From the NCBI GenBank assembly GCA_963777095.1, contig CAVZOY010000002.1, positions 806,001 through 870,000 on the forward strand: a stretch of 64,000 nt of DNA, written 5' to 3'. The stretch comes from CAVZOY01 sp963777095. Its GTDB lineage: Bacteria; Actinomycetota; Actinomycetes; Mycobacteriales; Geodermatophilaceae. The position numbers were made by a program, and so were the translations under genes. Position 1 is the first letter of the stretch; every line of letters starts with the position of its first letter. This document shows positions 32,263-41,449 of the stretch, in pieces. The notes under the pieces are model-generated. The model saw nothing but the letters and a program-made list of their open reading frames with translations, had not been told where the DNA came from and did no database searches.

Positions 32263-33320
32263 GGCGCTCGCCCGTACCGGATGTCGACCGGCTGCCCGGT
32301 CCGCGCCGACTGGACGACGGCGTCCACCACCTGCAGCGTCCTCAGGCCGTCCCGGCCACTGCAGACCGGTGTCGCCTCGCCCCGGATGACGGCGGCGAAG
32401 TGCTCGATCTGGTTGGCCAGCGGATCGGTGCGCTCGATCGCGACCGTCGAGGTCTCGAACGGCTCCCACCACGAGCGGGTCCCAGGAAAGGCCCTGAGCC
32501 GCATCGTCGGCACCGAGAGCGATCCCGTCGTCCCGACGATGTGGTAGCAGTCCTCGTCCGGATAGGTCGCGTAGCTGGTGTTCTCCATCGACGTCTGTTC
32601 CCACGACCGGGGCGACGCCGCGGTGTCGGAGAGCAGGAACGTGCCCAGGGCCCCGCTCGCGAAGGTGAACACCATCGCCGCGGTGTCCTCGACCTCGAAG
32701 CCGCGGGTGGCGTTCGACGCGGTGGCCTGCACGCGGACGACGTCGCCGACGAGAGACTGCAGGTTGTTCACCTCGTGGATGAGGTTGAGCAGGATCGGGC
32801 CGCCGCCGGGCTGTCGACGCCAGCCACCGCCGACGTCGAAGTAGTCGTCCGGCTTGTAGAAGAGCGCCGTACCCACGACCGCGACGACCGTCCCGAGCGC
32901 GCCGCTCTGCACGATCTCGCGCGCCGTGAGCATGATCGGGCTGTAGTTGCGGTGGTGCCCGGTGAGCAACGGGACGCCGGCGGCCTCGGCCGCCTCGACC
33001 AGCCGCGTGGCTCCCTCGACGGTGTCGCCGATCGGTTTCTCCACGATCGTCGGGATTCCCGCCGCTACGCATTCCAGGCCGCCGGCGACGTGCATCTGGT
33101 TGGGCGTGGCGAGGATGACACCGTCGGGCTCGTCCGCCTCGAACAGCTCCTCGAGCGACCCGTGGAGCCGCACGCCGAACGTCTCGGCCACCTCCGTAGC
33201 GGCGGGGGACGGATCGACGATCGCCGAGAGTCGGGCCGAGCCGCTCGCGGCGACCTCCTCGATGTGTCGCTTGCCGATCAACCCCGCACCGGCCACCGCG
33301 ATCCGGACGGGGTCGGTCAT
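32259..33320 (-). CDS. Gfo/Idh/MocA-family oxidoreductase (LigC-like candidate)
   Basis: A 353-residue NAD(P)-dependent dehydrogenase. It has the Rossmann start VRIAVAGAGLIGKRHIEEV, the EKPIGDTVEG motif with conserved Lys, and a C-terminal alpha/beta domain with LIHEVNNLQ. This family includes LigC, which oxidises the ring-opened protocatechuate semialdehyde, as well as many sugar and inositol dehydrogenases. The dehydroquinase starts right behind it on the same strand (2-base gap), so it belongs to the quinate unit. LigC identity is inference; a quinate- or cyclitol-type dehydrogenase is equally possible. Confidence 0.82.
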   Translation of the reverse strand: MTDPVRIAVAGAGLIGKRHIEEVAASGSARLSAIVDPSPAATEVAETFGVRLHGSLEELFEADEPDGVILATPNQMHVAGGLECVAAGIPTIVEKPIGDTVEGATRLVEAAEAAGVPLLTGHHRNYSPIMLTAREIVQSGALGTVVAVVGTALFYKPDDYFDVGGGWRRQPGGGPILLNLIHEVNNLQSLVGDVVRVQATASNATRGFEVEDTAAMVFTFASGALGTFLLSDTAASPRSWEQTSMENTSYATYPDEDCYHIVGTTGSLSVPTMRLRAFPGTRSWWEPFETSTVAIERTDPLANQIEHFAAVIRGEATPVCSGRDGLRTLQVVDAVVQSARTGQPVDIRYGRAP

Positions 33321-33322
33321 GG

Positions 33323-33781
33323 TCAGCTCGGTTGCCGGGTGAGCTCGTACAGGCCGTTGATGGCCATGTGGTATCCCTGGACGCCGAAGCCGACGATGAT
33401 CCCGCGGGCAACCAGCGAGATGTAGGAGTGGTGCCGGAACTCCTCACGCTTGTGCACGTTCGAGATGTGCACCTCGATGACCGGCAGCTCCGAGCCCTCG
33501 ATGGCGTCGTGCAGGGCGACCGACGTGTGGGTGTGGGCACCGGGGTTGTAGACGGCCCCGATGGCGTTCCCGGCCTTCACCTCGCGGCCGAACTCGTGGA
33601 TCCAGTCGATCAGCTGACCCTCGTGGTTGGACTGGCGGAACACGAGGTCGAGGTCGAGCTTGTCCGCCTCCGACTGGCACATCTGCTCCACGTCGGCCAG
33701 CGAGGTCCGCCCGTACACCTCCGGCTTGCGGGTGCCCAGCAGGTTGAGGTTGGGGCCGTTCAGCACGAACACGGTCGTCAT
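33323..33781 (-). CDS. qsuC: Type II 3-dehydroquinate dehydratase
   Basis: A 152-residue dodecameric dehydroquinase. Features: VLNGPNLNLLGTRKP start, catalytic Tyr23 in KPEVYG, the FRQSNHEGQLIDWIHEF segment, YNPGAHTHTSVALHDAI and the catalytic His in EVHISNVHKREEFR. It converts 3-dehydroquinate to 3-dehydroshikimate. Placement between a transporter and a MocA dehydrogenase, away from aro genes, marks it as a catabolic (QsuC/QuiB) rather than biosynthetic enzyme. It supplies the substrate of QsuB. Confidence 0.93.
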   Translation of the reverse strand: MTTVFVLNGPNLNLLGTRKPEVYGRTSLADVEQMCQSEADKLDLDLVFRQSNHEGQLIDWIHEFGREVKAGNAIGAVYNPGAHTHTSVALHDAIEGSELPVIEVHISNVHKREEFRHHSYISLVARGIIVGFGVQGYHMAINGLYELTRQPS

Positions 33782-33865
33782 GGCGTCTCTCCGGATGGCC
33801 GGGAACGCGAACGGCCGAGCCGACGCGAGGTCGGCCCGGCCGCCGCGGACACAGGTGGTGCGGAC

Positions 33866-35266
33866 TCAGACGGATGCCTCTTGGCGGATCCGCTCGTACT
33901 CCTCCTTCGGGACCTCGGGCGCGTCCTTCCTGCCGAGGTCGTCCAGGTGCACGCGGTAGGTCTCGCGTGCCGAGAAGGCCGCGATCGCCGCGATGATCCC
34001 GATGCCGAACGTGAAGCTACCGACGATCAGCGGCACGTTGGAGCCGCCCGGGGCCACCGTCGCGTACAGCGCCGGCAGGAAGGCAGTGATCATCGTGCCG
34101 ATGTTCTGGGACACGGCGAAGCCCGTGACGCGGGTCTTCGTCGGGAACAGCTCCTGGTAGAACGACGGGAACACCGCGTTGTAGCCCTGGTAGACGATGC
34201 CCCACATCAGGATCGCGAAGACGAAGGCCCACACTGCCGACTCCTGGCTGATCGCGTACAGGTACGCGTAGGACAACGCCGTCGAGCCCAGCGCGCCGAC
34301 GATGATGCACGGCCGCCGGCCGATCCGGTCGGACAGACTCCCGACGAACGGGATCAGCAGCACCGCGACCAGGTTGCCGGACACCGAGATCCACAGGTAC
34401 ATGGTCGTGCTGAACCCGATGCCGTACTCCTCGACGTTCGTCGCGTACGCCGCGCCGAAGACGGTCGCCGCCGTCGGCACCGCGTTCATCAGCGCCATGC
34501 AGATGACGCGGAGCATGTCCGAGCCGTTCTCCTTGATCGCCTGCTTGATGGGAGCCTGCGGGACGACGCCCTCCTCGGCCTCCTCGACGAACGCCGGGGT
34601 CTCGTCGACCCTTCGACGGATCATGAATCCCGCGAAGACGACGATGGCGCTCAGCGCGAAGGGAATCCGCCAGCCCCACGATTGGAACGCGTCCTCCGAG
34701 AGCACGATCGAAAGCGGCAGGAACACCGCGGCGGCAAGGATCTGGCCGGCCTGCACCCCTTGCAGCGTGTAGCTCGTGTAGTAACCCCGCCGCCCGAACG
34801 GCGAGTGTTCCAAGATCATGGCGCTGGCGCCGGAGATCTCCCCGCCGACTGCGAAGCCCTGGACCAGCCGGAGGAACACCAGCAGCGCGGGGGCGAGCCA
34901 GCCCACCATCTGATACGTCGGCAGCAGCGCCACCAGGAAGGTCGAGACGCCCATCAAGAGCATGCAGAGGACCAGCACGTTCTTGCGGCCGTGGGTGTCA
35001 CCCCAGTGGCCGAGCACGAACGCACCGATCGGCCGGGCCACGTAGCCGACCCCGTACGTCGCGAACGACGCGATGATCGCGACCTGCGGGTCGCCTTCAG
35101 CGAACATGATGGTCGGGAAGACCAGCGCCGCGGCCTGCGCGTAGATGAAGAAGTCGTAGTACTCCAGCGCACTCCCCATCCAGCCGCTGGCTGCGGCCTT
35201 CTTGGGTGTCTTCGCGTGGGCCGTCGGCTCGTTCGAACCGGCTGGCTCGAGGATCTCGTCCCGCAT
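33866..35266 (-). CDS. MHS-family (ShiA-like) aromatic/shikimate proton symporter
   Basis: A 466-residue transporter with twelve TM segments of the metabolite:proton symporter group. Signatures: SALEYYDFFIYAQAAALVF at TM1, the loop GHWGDTHGRKNVLVLCML, the RLVQGFAVGGEISGAS region and SDRIGRRPCIIVG between TM8 and TM9. MHS members import shikimate, alpha-ketoglutarate, proline or related acids. Its position between the dehydroquinase and the small-membrane/NDH-2 genes suggests shikimate or quinate uptake. ATG 35266 has GAGGAGG; earlier in-frame starts would add a Pro/Arg-rich leader with no support. Confidence 0.9.
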   Translation of the reverse strand: MRDEILEPAGSNEPTAHAKTPKKAAASGWMGSALEYYDFFIYAQAAALVFPTIMFAEGDPQVAIIASFATYGVGYVARPIGAFVLGHWGDTHGRKNVLVLCMLLMGVSTFLVALLPTYQMVGWLAPALLVFLRLVQGFAVGGEISGASAMILEHSPFGRRGYYTSYTLQGVQAGQILAAAVFLPLSIVLSEDAFQSWGWRIPFALSAIVVFAGFMIRRRVDETPAFVEEAEEGVVPQAPIKQAIKENGSDMLRVICMALMNAVPTAATVFGAAYATNVEEYGIGFSTTMYLWISVSGNLVAVLLIPFVGSLSDRIGRRPCIIVGALGSTALSYAYLYAISQESAVWAFVFAILMWGIVYQGYNAVFPSFYQELFPTKTRVTGFAVSQNIGTMITAFLPALYATVAPGGSNVPLIVGSFTFGIGIIAAIAAFSARETYRVHLDDLGRKDAPEVPKEEYERIRQEASV

Positions 35267-35501
35267 GCGTCCTCCTCTGGGCGGAACGCCGCTGCAGAGG
35301 CGGCGCTGTGCGGCAAGTGGAGCGCCACCGGCGAGCGGCGGCAACAGCGCGGGGGGTTGTTTCCGCTGAACGGCATCGCGCGGACCGATCCGTGACATTG
35401 CGGGCATGCCGCGCCCACGGCGCGCCGAGAAACCCGGCGAACGGAGGTGAGGGATCCGCGGCAGGAAGCCGCCCCGATCGGAGAACCCGCGTCGGGTGGA
35501 A

Positions 35502-35684
35502 CTACCGGGTGCGTGCGGCCACGACGAGGTTGGCGACGACGCACAGAGCGCCCACGAGAACGAGCAGCCACCCGAAGCCCACCAGGTCGGTGCCGGCGGC
35601 CTGGAAGACGATGACCATCCCGAGCACCATGACGATGAGGCTGCCCACGACGCCCGCGTTCGGACCCATCCGCCTCTTGCGCAT
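35502..35684 (-). CDS. Small two-helix membrane protein
   Basis: A 60-residue protein with a short basic N-terminus (RKRRMGPN) and two hydrophobic helices (VVGSLIVMVLGMVIVFQAAG and FGWLLVLVGALCVVANLVVA). Function unknown; such small proteins are common next to envelope or respiratory genes. ATG 35684 is chosen over 35723 because the longer form has no ribosome site and runs through a GC-rich leader. It lies between the transporter and NDH-2 and may be its own unit. Confidence 0.6.
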   Translation of the reverse strand: MRKRRMGPNAGVVGSLIVMVLGMVIVFQAAGTDLVGFGWLLVLVGALCVVANLVVAARTR

Positions 35685-35760
35685 GCCGCACGGTAGCGCC
35701 CCTGGCCCGTGGAAAGTGATCACGCCGCTCAGCGGGAACCGCGCATCTCCCGCCGACGGG

Positions 35761-37203
35761 TCATCCCGCCTTCTGGCTCGCCGGGGACGGCACGGGGGGC
35801 GACGCGGGCGGCGCCGGAGGCGCGCCCGGGCGGTCGACGGCAGCCCGCGTGGACCCGTGGTGCTCCTGCGCCCGGTCGTGCGCCTGCTCGAAGGTGATGA
35901 TGCGGTGACCGCGGTTCTTGCTGAACACCAGGGCGCGCAGCCACGTGTACAGGGTGCCGATCCGGTTGCCCCAGCCGATCAGGTACAGCACGTGGATGAA
36001 GCCCCACATGACGTAGGCCAGGAAGCCGGTGACCTTCATGCCGAAGGCGTCGGCCACCGCGGACTTGTACCCGATGGTGGCCATGCTGCCCTTGTCGAAG
36101 TACTTGAACGGCTCGATCTTCTCGTCCCCCGAGAGCCGCGCCTTGATGAGCTTGCCGACGTACTTGCCCTCCTGCATGGCCGGCTGCGCCACCCCGGGCA
36201 GCTTGTTCAGCGACACCATGTCGCCGACCGCGAAGACCTCGGGATGCCCGGGCAGCGAGCAGTCGGGATTGACCTCGATCCGTCCGGCGCGGTCGGTCCC
36301 CGCTCCACTGCTTCGAGCCAGCATCGCCGCCAGCGGAGAGGCGGCAACTCCCGCGGCCCAGATCCGGGTGCGGGTGCGGATCCTCTCCTCGCCGTCCGGT
36401 CCCTTGACCGTGACGGAGTGGTCGTCCATCCCGACGGCCAGCATGCCGGTGCGGATCTCCACGCCCATCTTCTCCAGACGCTTGTGCGTGTAGGTCTGCA
36501 GCTTCTCGTCGAACGGGGGCAGGACCGAGGGGGCGCCCTCCAGGAGCAGGATGCGCGCCTCCCTGGTGTCGATCGACCGGTACTCGCGCGGCAGCACGGT
36601 GTGCGCGAGCTCCGCGACCTGGCCGACGAGTTCGACGCCGGTCGGACCGGCCCCGATGACCACGAACGTCAGCCACTCGGCGCGCTCCGCGGGATCGGTC
36701 GCGAGCTCGGCCATCTCGAATCCCAGCAGGATCTGGTCGCGCAGGTACCGCGCGTCCTCGATCGTCTTCATCCCGGGCGCGAACTGGGCGAACTCGTCAC
36801 GGCCGAAGTAGGAGTGCGTCGCACCGGCCGCGACCACGAGGGAGTCGTACGGCAGCTCGATGGGCCGGCCGTCGGGCCCCTCCGCGCGCACCACCCGGTG
36901 CTCCAGGTCGAGGTCGTGCACGTCGGCCAGCAGCGCGCGGGCGTTGGCCTGCTTCTTGATGACGCTCCGCAGCGCGGGCGCGATGAGGCCGGGCGGCAGG
37001 ATCCCTGCGGCGACCTGGTACAGCAGCGGCTGGAACAGGTGGTGGTTCGTGCGGTCCACCACGGTGACGTCGACGTCGGCGTGCGCCAGCGCCCGGACGG
37101 CGTTGAGCCCGCCGAACCCACCGCCCACCACGACGACGCGGTGTCGTGGCGTAGCTGTCGAATCCGTCGCGGTCGTCTGCAGCTCGGTCGCACGCTCGCT
37201 CAC
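35761..37203 (-). CDS. ndh: Type II NADH:quinone dehydrogenase (NDH-2)
   Basis: A 480-residue flavoprotein. The FAD site is VVVVGGGFGGLNAV, the NADH site is FVVIGAGPTGVELVGQVAEL, and the quinone-region/C-terminal membrane-binding segment is YVMWGFIHVLYLIGWGNRIG. The last 40 residues are Pro/Ala-rich and probably disordered. It oxidises NADH without proton pumping and passes electrons to menaquinone. GTG 37203 overlaps the stop of the MBL gene (GTGA), and AGGTGG-like bases lie upstream, so the pair is coupled. Its place next to quinate/shikimate dehydrogenase could help clear NADH made by that pathway. Confidence 0.9.
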   Translation of the reverse strand: MSERATELQTTATDSTATPRHRVVVVGGGFGGLNAVRALAHADVDVTVVDRTNHHLFQPLLYQVAAGILPPGLIAPALRSVIKKQANARALLADVHDLDLEHRVVRAEGPDGRPIELPYDSLVVAAGATHSYFGRDEFAQFAPGMKTIEDARYLRDQILLGFEMAELATDPAERAEWLTFVVIGAGPTGVELVGQVAELAHTVLPREYRSIDTREARILLLEGAPSVLPPFDEKLQTYTHKRLEKMGVEIRTGMLAVGMDDHSVTVKGPDGEERIRTRTRIWAAGVAASPLAAMLARSSGAGTDRAGRIEVNPDCSLPGHPEVFAVGDMVSLNKLPGVAQPAMQEGKYVGKLIKARLSGDEKIEPFKYFDKGSMATIGYKSAVADAFGMKVTGFLAYVMWGFIHVLYLIGWGNRIGTLYTWLRALVFSKNRGHRIITFEQAHDRAQEHHGSTRAAVDRPGAPPAPPASPPVPSPASQKAG

Positions 37204-38267
37204 GGGGCCACCTCCGGGTTCTCGTCCACCGACCACAGGAAGACCCCGTCCGGTCGTCTCGTCCGTCCCAGGACCCTGCGCGCCTCGTGGTAGGCGAGGT
37301 AGGCGAGGATCTCGGCTGTCACGAAGTGCCGCTGCGCACCGGACATTCGGACCGACCCGAAGAGGTCGGCCGTCAGCTCGGACACCGTCCGCGGCCGGCT
37401 CTCCACCAGTTCGCGGACCTGCGTGAGCCGCCGTCGCTTGCCCGTGGCGATGGACTCGGCTCGGGCGGCCCCGTCGGGAAACGGCGTCCCGTGCCCGGGC
37501 AGGACCAGCTCCGGGCCGAGCTCCCGGACGCGGTCGAGGGAGTCCAGGTAGGAACCCAGCGGATCCGTCTCGAACCCGCGCTCGAACGTCACCGGCGGGG
37601 ACACGACCTGGAGCAGGTGGTCTCCGGAGCAGAGCAGCCGCTCGGCGGCATTCCAGAGGCAGACGTGCCCGGGCGAGTGTCCCGGCGTGTGCACGACCTC
37701 CCACGTCCGGCCGCCGGCGGCGAACGACTCACCGCCGTCGAGCAGCCGGGACGGACGGCCGATCGACGGCATGACGGGCAACCAGTCACGCAGCCCCTCG
37801 GACGTCTCGGTGAGCTCGTCGCCGAAGAGACCGTGATCGGCGAGCATGAGCGTGCGACGGTCGACGGCCTCGTCCGGATCGTCGTACTTGGCGAGGTCGA
37901 GGTCGGTGCGCCGGTGCATCCAGAGCTCACCTCCGCTGCGCCGTACCACCTCGCCGGCCAGACCGAAGTGGTCGATGTGCGCGTGCGTCACCACGAGCCG
38001 CTCGAGTTGCTCGAGGCGGCTCCCGGCAGCGGCCAGCGCGGCGGCGACGGCGGCCGTCCCGTCGGGTCCGGGATCCCCCTCGTCGACGCCGGCGGCGATG
38101 CCGCAGTCCACGAGGGTGTCGCCGTCGTTGCCGCGGAGCAGGTAGGCGCTCACCGTCGGCACGCCGTGGATCCCGAGCGGCAGTGCCAGCCGGTACACGC
38201 CCTCGGCGACCTCGGCGACCTCGACAGCGGCCATCCCGGGCTTCGGAACCTCGACCGCGACCGGCAC
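37200..38267 (-). CDS. Metallo-beta-lactamase-fold hydrolase
   Basis: A 355-residue MBL-fold protein with the full metal set: THAHIDHFG (H-x-H-x-D-H), a later H in TPGHSPGHVCLW, D in CSGDHLLQ and H in LPGHGTPFPD. The C-terminal 90 residues form a helical domain typical of the group with winged-helix-like ends. It resembles the MBL at 52984-54046 along its length (SFERGFE/DADPL...SYLDSL pattern), so the two are paralogues. Substrate unknown; thioesters, lactones or glyoxalase-type substrates are possible. It is coupled to NDH-2. Confidence 0.88.
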   Translation of the reverse strand: MPVAVEVPKPGMAAVEVAEVAEGVYRLALPLGIHGVPTVSAYLLRGNDGDTLVDCGIAAGVDEGDPGPDGTAAVAAALAAAGSRLEQLERLVVTHAHIDHFGLAGEVVRRSGGELWMHRRTDLDLAKYDDPDEAVDRRTLMLADHGLFGDELTETSEGLRDWLPVMPSIGRPSRLLDGGESFAAGGRTWEVVHTPGHSPGHVCLWNAAERLLCSGDHLLQVVSPPVTFERGFETDPLGSYLDSLDRVRELGPELVLPGHGTPFPDGAARAESIATGKRRRLTQVRELVESRPRTVSELTADLFGSVRMSGAQRHFVTAEILAYLAYHEARRVLGRTRRPDGVFLWSVDENPEVAP

Positions 38268-38271
38268 CCGG

Positions 38272-39105
38272 TCAGTCCCCCACCTGCGAGACCGCGCGCA
38301 ACTCGTCGGGGGTCGGCGTGCCGTAGCCGAAGAATTCCAGGTAGGCCGGGATCTGCTCGAACAGCATGTCCTTGCCGACCTGCACCGGGCAGCCCTTGTC
38401 CAGTGCAGCCTGCAGGAACGGCGTGATCTCCTGCTTCATCACGACCTCGCCGACGAAGGTCGACGGCGCGATCCGGTCGACGTCCATCGGCAGCGGGTCG
38501 TCGTCGTTCATCCCGAGCGGTGTCGCGTTGACGACGAGGTCGTACCCCTCGGGGTCCTTGGACCCGGTCGTGACCTCCAGGTTCGGGTAGGCGGCGGTCA
38601 GCCGCTCCCCCAGCGCCTCGGACGCCGCCGCATAGGGGTCGAACAGCCCGAGTGCGCCCACGCCCGCCGCCGCCAAGGACGCCGCGATCGGCGAGCCGAC
38701 GCCGCCGTTGCCGACGACGAGCGCGCGCTTGCCCTGGAGGTCGAAGCCCTTGCGCAGCACACCGCGGACGAAGCCCTCGCCGTCGAACTGGTCGCCGACG
38801 AGGCTGCCGTCCTCGCGCAGAAGCACGGCGTTCGCGGCGCCCGCCACGACGGCCGTGGGTGAGAGCTCGTCGACCAGCTCCATCGTGGTCACCTTGTGCG
38901 GCATGGTCACCAGCGCACCGTGGATGTTGCTCATCTTGAACAGGTAGGGGAAGAACTCCCGGTACTCCTCGGCCTTGACGCCCATCGGTACGACGACGGC
39001 GTCGATGTCGTTCTTCTCGAACCACGGGTTGTAGATCATCGGCGACTTGAACGCGAAGGTCGGATACCCGATGTGGGCGATGAGGGTCGTCTTGCCGCTG
39101 ATCAT
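38272..39105 (-). CDS. qsuD: Quinate/shikimate dehydrogenase
   Basis: A 277-residue shikimate dehydrogenase-family enzyme. It has the substrate Lys71 in TMPHK, Asp108 in GDQFDGEGFV, the NAD(P) loop VVGNGGVGSP and a C-terminal KEITPFL-like QEITPFLQAA helix. The SDH-family Lys and Asp are present, so it should oxidise quinate and/or shikimate. Catabolic context (MBL, NDH-2 and MHS genes on the same strand; QsuC/QsuB nearby) suggests the QsuD role. The N-terminal phrase IAHIGYPTFAFKSPMIYN is divergent from the usual GxPIxHSxSP motif, so its substrate may differ. Confidence 0.88.
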   Translation of the reverse strand: MISGKTTLIAHIGYPTFAFKSPMIYNPWFEKNDIDAVVVPMGVKAEEYREFFPYLFKMSNIHGALVTMPHKVTTMELVDELSPTAVVAGAANAVLLREDGSLVGDQFDGEGFVRGVLRKGFDLQGKRALVVGNGGVGSPIAASLAAAGVGALGLFDPYAAASEALGERLTAAYPNLEVTTGSKDPEGYDLVVNATPLGMNDDDPLPMDVDRIAPSTFVGEVVMKQEITPFLQAALDKGCPVQVGKDMLFEQIPAYLEFFGYGTPTPDELRAVSQVGD

Positions 39106-39299
39106 GAGCGCTCCTCGTGGTGAGACCCGGCGCTGTCGGGGAACGACGTCGTCAGCAGCATCGTGGTCCCGTCCCCTCGGCGACGGGCTCGCTTCCTACC
39201 CAGCGGGAACGCGGCCGGCCGGCCGCCCGGGGCGGGAGACCATGCAGGCACGGGCAGGACGGGGCACCACCCCCGGGGAGCGTCATCACGAGGAGGACC

Positions 39300-40175
39300 A
39301 TGGCGAAGAGGGTCGGTGTCGTCGGCGGCGGCATCATGGGGTCCGGCATCGCGGAGGTGTCCGCGCGGGCCGGCTACGAGGTCCTCGTCCGTGAGGTCGA
39401 CGACGCCGCCGCGGAGGCGGCCCAGCTGCGACTCGACAAGTCCCTCGGCCGGGCGGTGCGGGCCGGGAAGTTCACCGAGACGGACCGTGAGGCCGCCGCG
39501 GCGCGGCTGTCGTTCACGACCGAACTCGACGACCTGGCCGACCGCGACGTCGTGATCGAGGCCGTCGTGGAGGACGAGGCCGAGAAGACGGCGGTGTTCC
39601 GCGCGCTCGGGGGGATCGTGTCCCCCGAGTGCCTGCTGGCGAGCAACACCTCGTCCATCCCGATCATGAAGCTGGCCTCGGTGACGGCGCACCCGGAACG
39701 AGTCATCGGCCTGCACTTCTTCAACCCCGTGCCGGTCCTCCCGCTCGTCGAGGTCGTGCCGAGCCTGCTCACCTCCCCGGAGACCGTGCAGCGGGCCGAG
39801 GACTTCGCCGAGAGGGGACTCGGCAAGCACACGGTGCTGTGCAAGGACCGCGCCGGATTCGTGGTCAATGCGCTGTTGATCCCGTTCCTGCTCGCCGCCA
39901 TCCGCATGGTCGAGTCGGGTTTCGCGAGTCCCGAGGACGTCGACACGGCGATGGTGGCCGGCTGCGCGCACCCGATGGGCCCGCTGGCCCTCGCCGACCT
40001 GATCGGTCTGGACACCACCCACGCGGTCGCGAGCTCGATGTACGCGGAGTTCAAGGAGCCGCTGTACGCCGCTCCGCCGCTGTTGCTGCGGATGGTCGAG
40101 GCGGGGTTGCTCGGCCGCAAGAGCGGGCGCGGGTTCTTCGAGTACCCCGCGGCGCCGGTCCGCGCAACGGCGTGA
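39300..40175 (+). CDS. fadB2: 3-hydroxybutyryl-CoA dehydrogenase
   Basis: A 291-residue dehydrogenase. The Rossmann loop is GVVGGGIMGSGIAEV, the catalytic His lies in GLHFFNPVPV, and the Glu-bearing helix and C-terminal dimer domain (GFVVNALLIPFLLAAIRM, then GPLALADLIGLD) are complete. It interconverts acetoacetyl-CoA and 3-hydroxybutyryl-CoA, usually the S isomer, in beta-oxidation and the ethylmalonyl-CoA route. It links crotonyl-CoA chemistry (ccr) to PHA metabolism. ATG 39300 has a perfect AGGAGG site 5 bases away. A strong terminator hairpin follows. Confidence 0.92.
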   Translation: MAKRVGVVGGGIMGSGIAEVSARAGYEVLVREVDDAAAEAAQLRLDKSLGRAVRAGKFTETDREAAAARLSFTTELDDLADRDVVIEAVVEDEAEKTAVFRALGGIVSPECLLASNTSSIPIMKLASVTAHPERVIGLHFFNPVPVLPLVEVVPSLLTSPETVQRAEDFAERGLGKHTVLCKDRAGFVVNALLIPFLLAAIRMVESGFASPEDVDTAMVAGCAHPMGPLALADLIGLDTTHAVASSMYAEFKEPLYAAPPLLLRMVEAGLLGRKSGRGFFEYPAAPVRATA

Positions 40176-40217
40176 CCCGCGGCCGCCGCCGTCCCCGTTC
40201 CGCCCGCCGCCCGCAGA

Positions 40218-40254
40218 CTGCGCCCCGCCACCGGGCTTCCGTGGCGGGGCGCAG
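40218..40254. terminator. 14-bp perfect hairpin
   Basis: CTGCGCCCCGCCAC and its exact complement flank a 9-base loop. It sits between the convergent ends of fadB2 and the phasin-like gene. Confidence 0.9.
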
Positions 40255-40277
40255 CTGCGGATGTGCAGGGCCGGGTG

Positions 40278-40562
40278 TCAGCTCTTCAACTGGTCCTTCA
40301 TCGCACCCAGGAACATCTCGGACGTCTCCCGGACGAAGTTCGCGTGCGTCGCCGCCAGCGATGTCGCCCAGTCCTGTCCGGTGCCCTTGGCGGCTTGTTC
40401 CTCGAGGTCGAGCATCTGCTTGAGGACCCGCTCGTAGCCCTCGAGGAAGGTCAAGCCGTTCTTCTTCGCCTGGGCCATCACCTGCTCGCTGAGGTCGCGC
40501 ACCCGTTGGGTGACGGCCTCGATGTCGACCCCGCCGGCGGCGGCACTGTCGGTCGTGCTCAT
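40278..40562 (-). CDS. Phasin-like helical protein in the ligAB operon
   Basis: A 94-residue helical protein without Cys. Its amphipathic pattern (TQRVRDLSEQVMAQAKKNGL, then YERVLKQMLDLEEQAAKG and ANFVRETSEMFLGAMKDQL) resembles small phasins and PHA-associated proteins in length and layout. The ATG overlaps the ligB stop (ATGA), so it is translated with the dioxygenase. No catalytic motif is seen. It may be a granule protein, or an assembly partner of LigAB; sequence does not decide. Confidence 0.65.
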   Translation of the reverse strand: MSTTDSAAAGGVDIEAVTQRVRDLSEQVMAQAKKNGLTFLEGYERVLKQMLDLEEQAAKGTGQDWATSLAATHANFVRETSEMFLGAMKDQLKS

Positions 40563-41449
40563 GTGAGTGACTCCTCTCGTCCGGTCTCCTGCGCCCCCGC
40601 GGTCGCGGGGCCCTCATCGCGGTCCGGCATGGTCTCCCATTCCGCGACTGCCATCCCCGTGATCCACGGGTAGACCGGCTCGTAGGCCAGCGTGTGCGGA
40701 CGAGCGGGGTGCACCGCACCCGCCACCGCCAGCCAGCTGCGGATCTCGTGCGCGCCGTTGCCGGCCAGTTCGAGCTCCTCGTCCGGGATGTCGAGCACCT
40801 GGTCCAGTTCGTCGCGTTCGAGGCGCTCGAGGAACCAGCGGTCGAAGTCCTCCGCGATGTCGCCGACCCTCGGGTTGCCGATCCAGTGCGAGAGACCACC
40901 GGCGCCGATGACGGCGACCCGCTGCAGTCCTGAGTACGAGCGGATCGCGTCGCCCAGAGCCTTGCCGAACTCGTACGCGCGACGGACCGGTACGAGTGGC
41001 GGTACCGCGCAGTTCTGCACGATCGGCACCAGCGGGATCTTCATGTCGTGGTCGAGCTCGTAGTAGACCGTCATGATCCCGTGGTCGAGCTCGAGCTGGT
41101 GGGAGAACGCCGGGTCGAAGCCCGCGTCGAGGGTGTGGCGGGCGATGTGGTTGGCCAGGCCGGCGTGGCCGGGCACCCAGACCTTGTCGATCGGCAGCCA
41201 CTCCTCCGTCGGCCCCCAGTTCTTCTCCCCCAGGCCGATGCAGATCTGCGGAAAGTTCTCGAGGAAGAAGTTCGTGTAGTGCTCGTTGGACAGGACGACG
41301 CACGCCTGGACGCCGCGGGCCACCGCCTCGTCGCGCACATGGTCGAGCGCGCCGAAGAAGTTGTTGCGCTGCTCCTCCGGGGCCGCCATCCGCGCCGACG
41401 ACATCATCGGCGCGTGAGAGGCGCAGTACGCCAGGACTATCTCTGCCAC
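40559..41449 (-). CDS. ligB: LigB-type extradiol ring-cleavage dioxygenase, catalytic subunit
   Basis: A 296-residue class III extradiol dioxygenase. It shows the LigB-superfamily layout: early SHAPMMSSAR (H13 region), LSNEHYTNFF with the second His, the acid of QLELDHGIMT, and GAGGLSHWIG, which corresponds to the conserved GxGGxSH loop. It should open protocatechuate, gallate or a close catechol using Fe(II) and O2, together with LigA. GTG 41449 has GAGGAGGG upstream. It overlaps ligA by 13 bases and the phasin-like gene by 4. Which substrate is used is not readable, though QsuB in the same region makes protocatechuate. Confidence 0.88.
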   Translation of the reverse strand: MAEIVLAYCASHAPMMSSARMAAPEEQRNNFFGALDHVRDEAVARGVQACVVLSNEHYTNFFLENFPQICIGLGEKNWGPTEEWLPIDKVWVPGHAGLANHIARHTLDAGFDPAFSHQLELDHGIMTVYYELDHDMKIPLVPIVQNCAVPPLVPVRRAYEFGKALGDAIRSYSGLQRVAVIGAGGLSHWIGNPRVGDIAEDFDRWFLERLERDELDQVLDIPDEELELAGNGAHEIRSWLAVAGAVHPARPHTLAYEPVYPWITGMAVAEWETMPDRDEGPATAGAQETGREESLT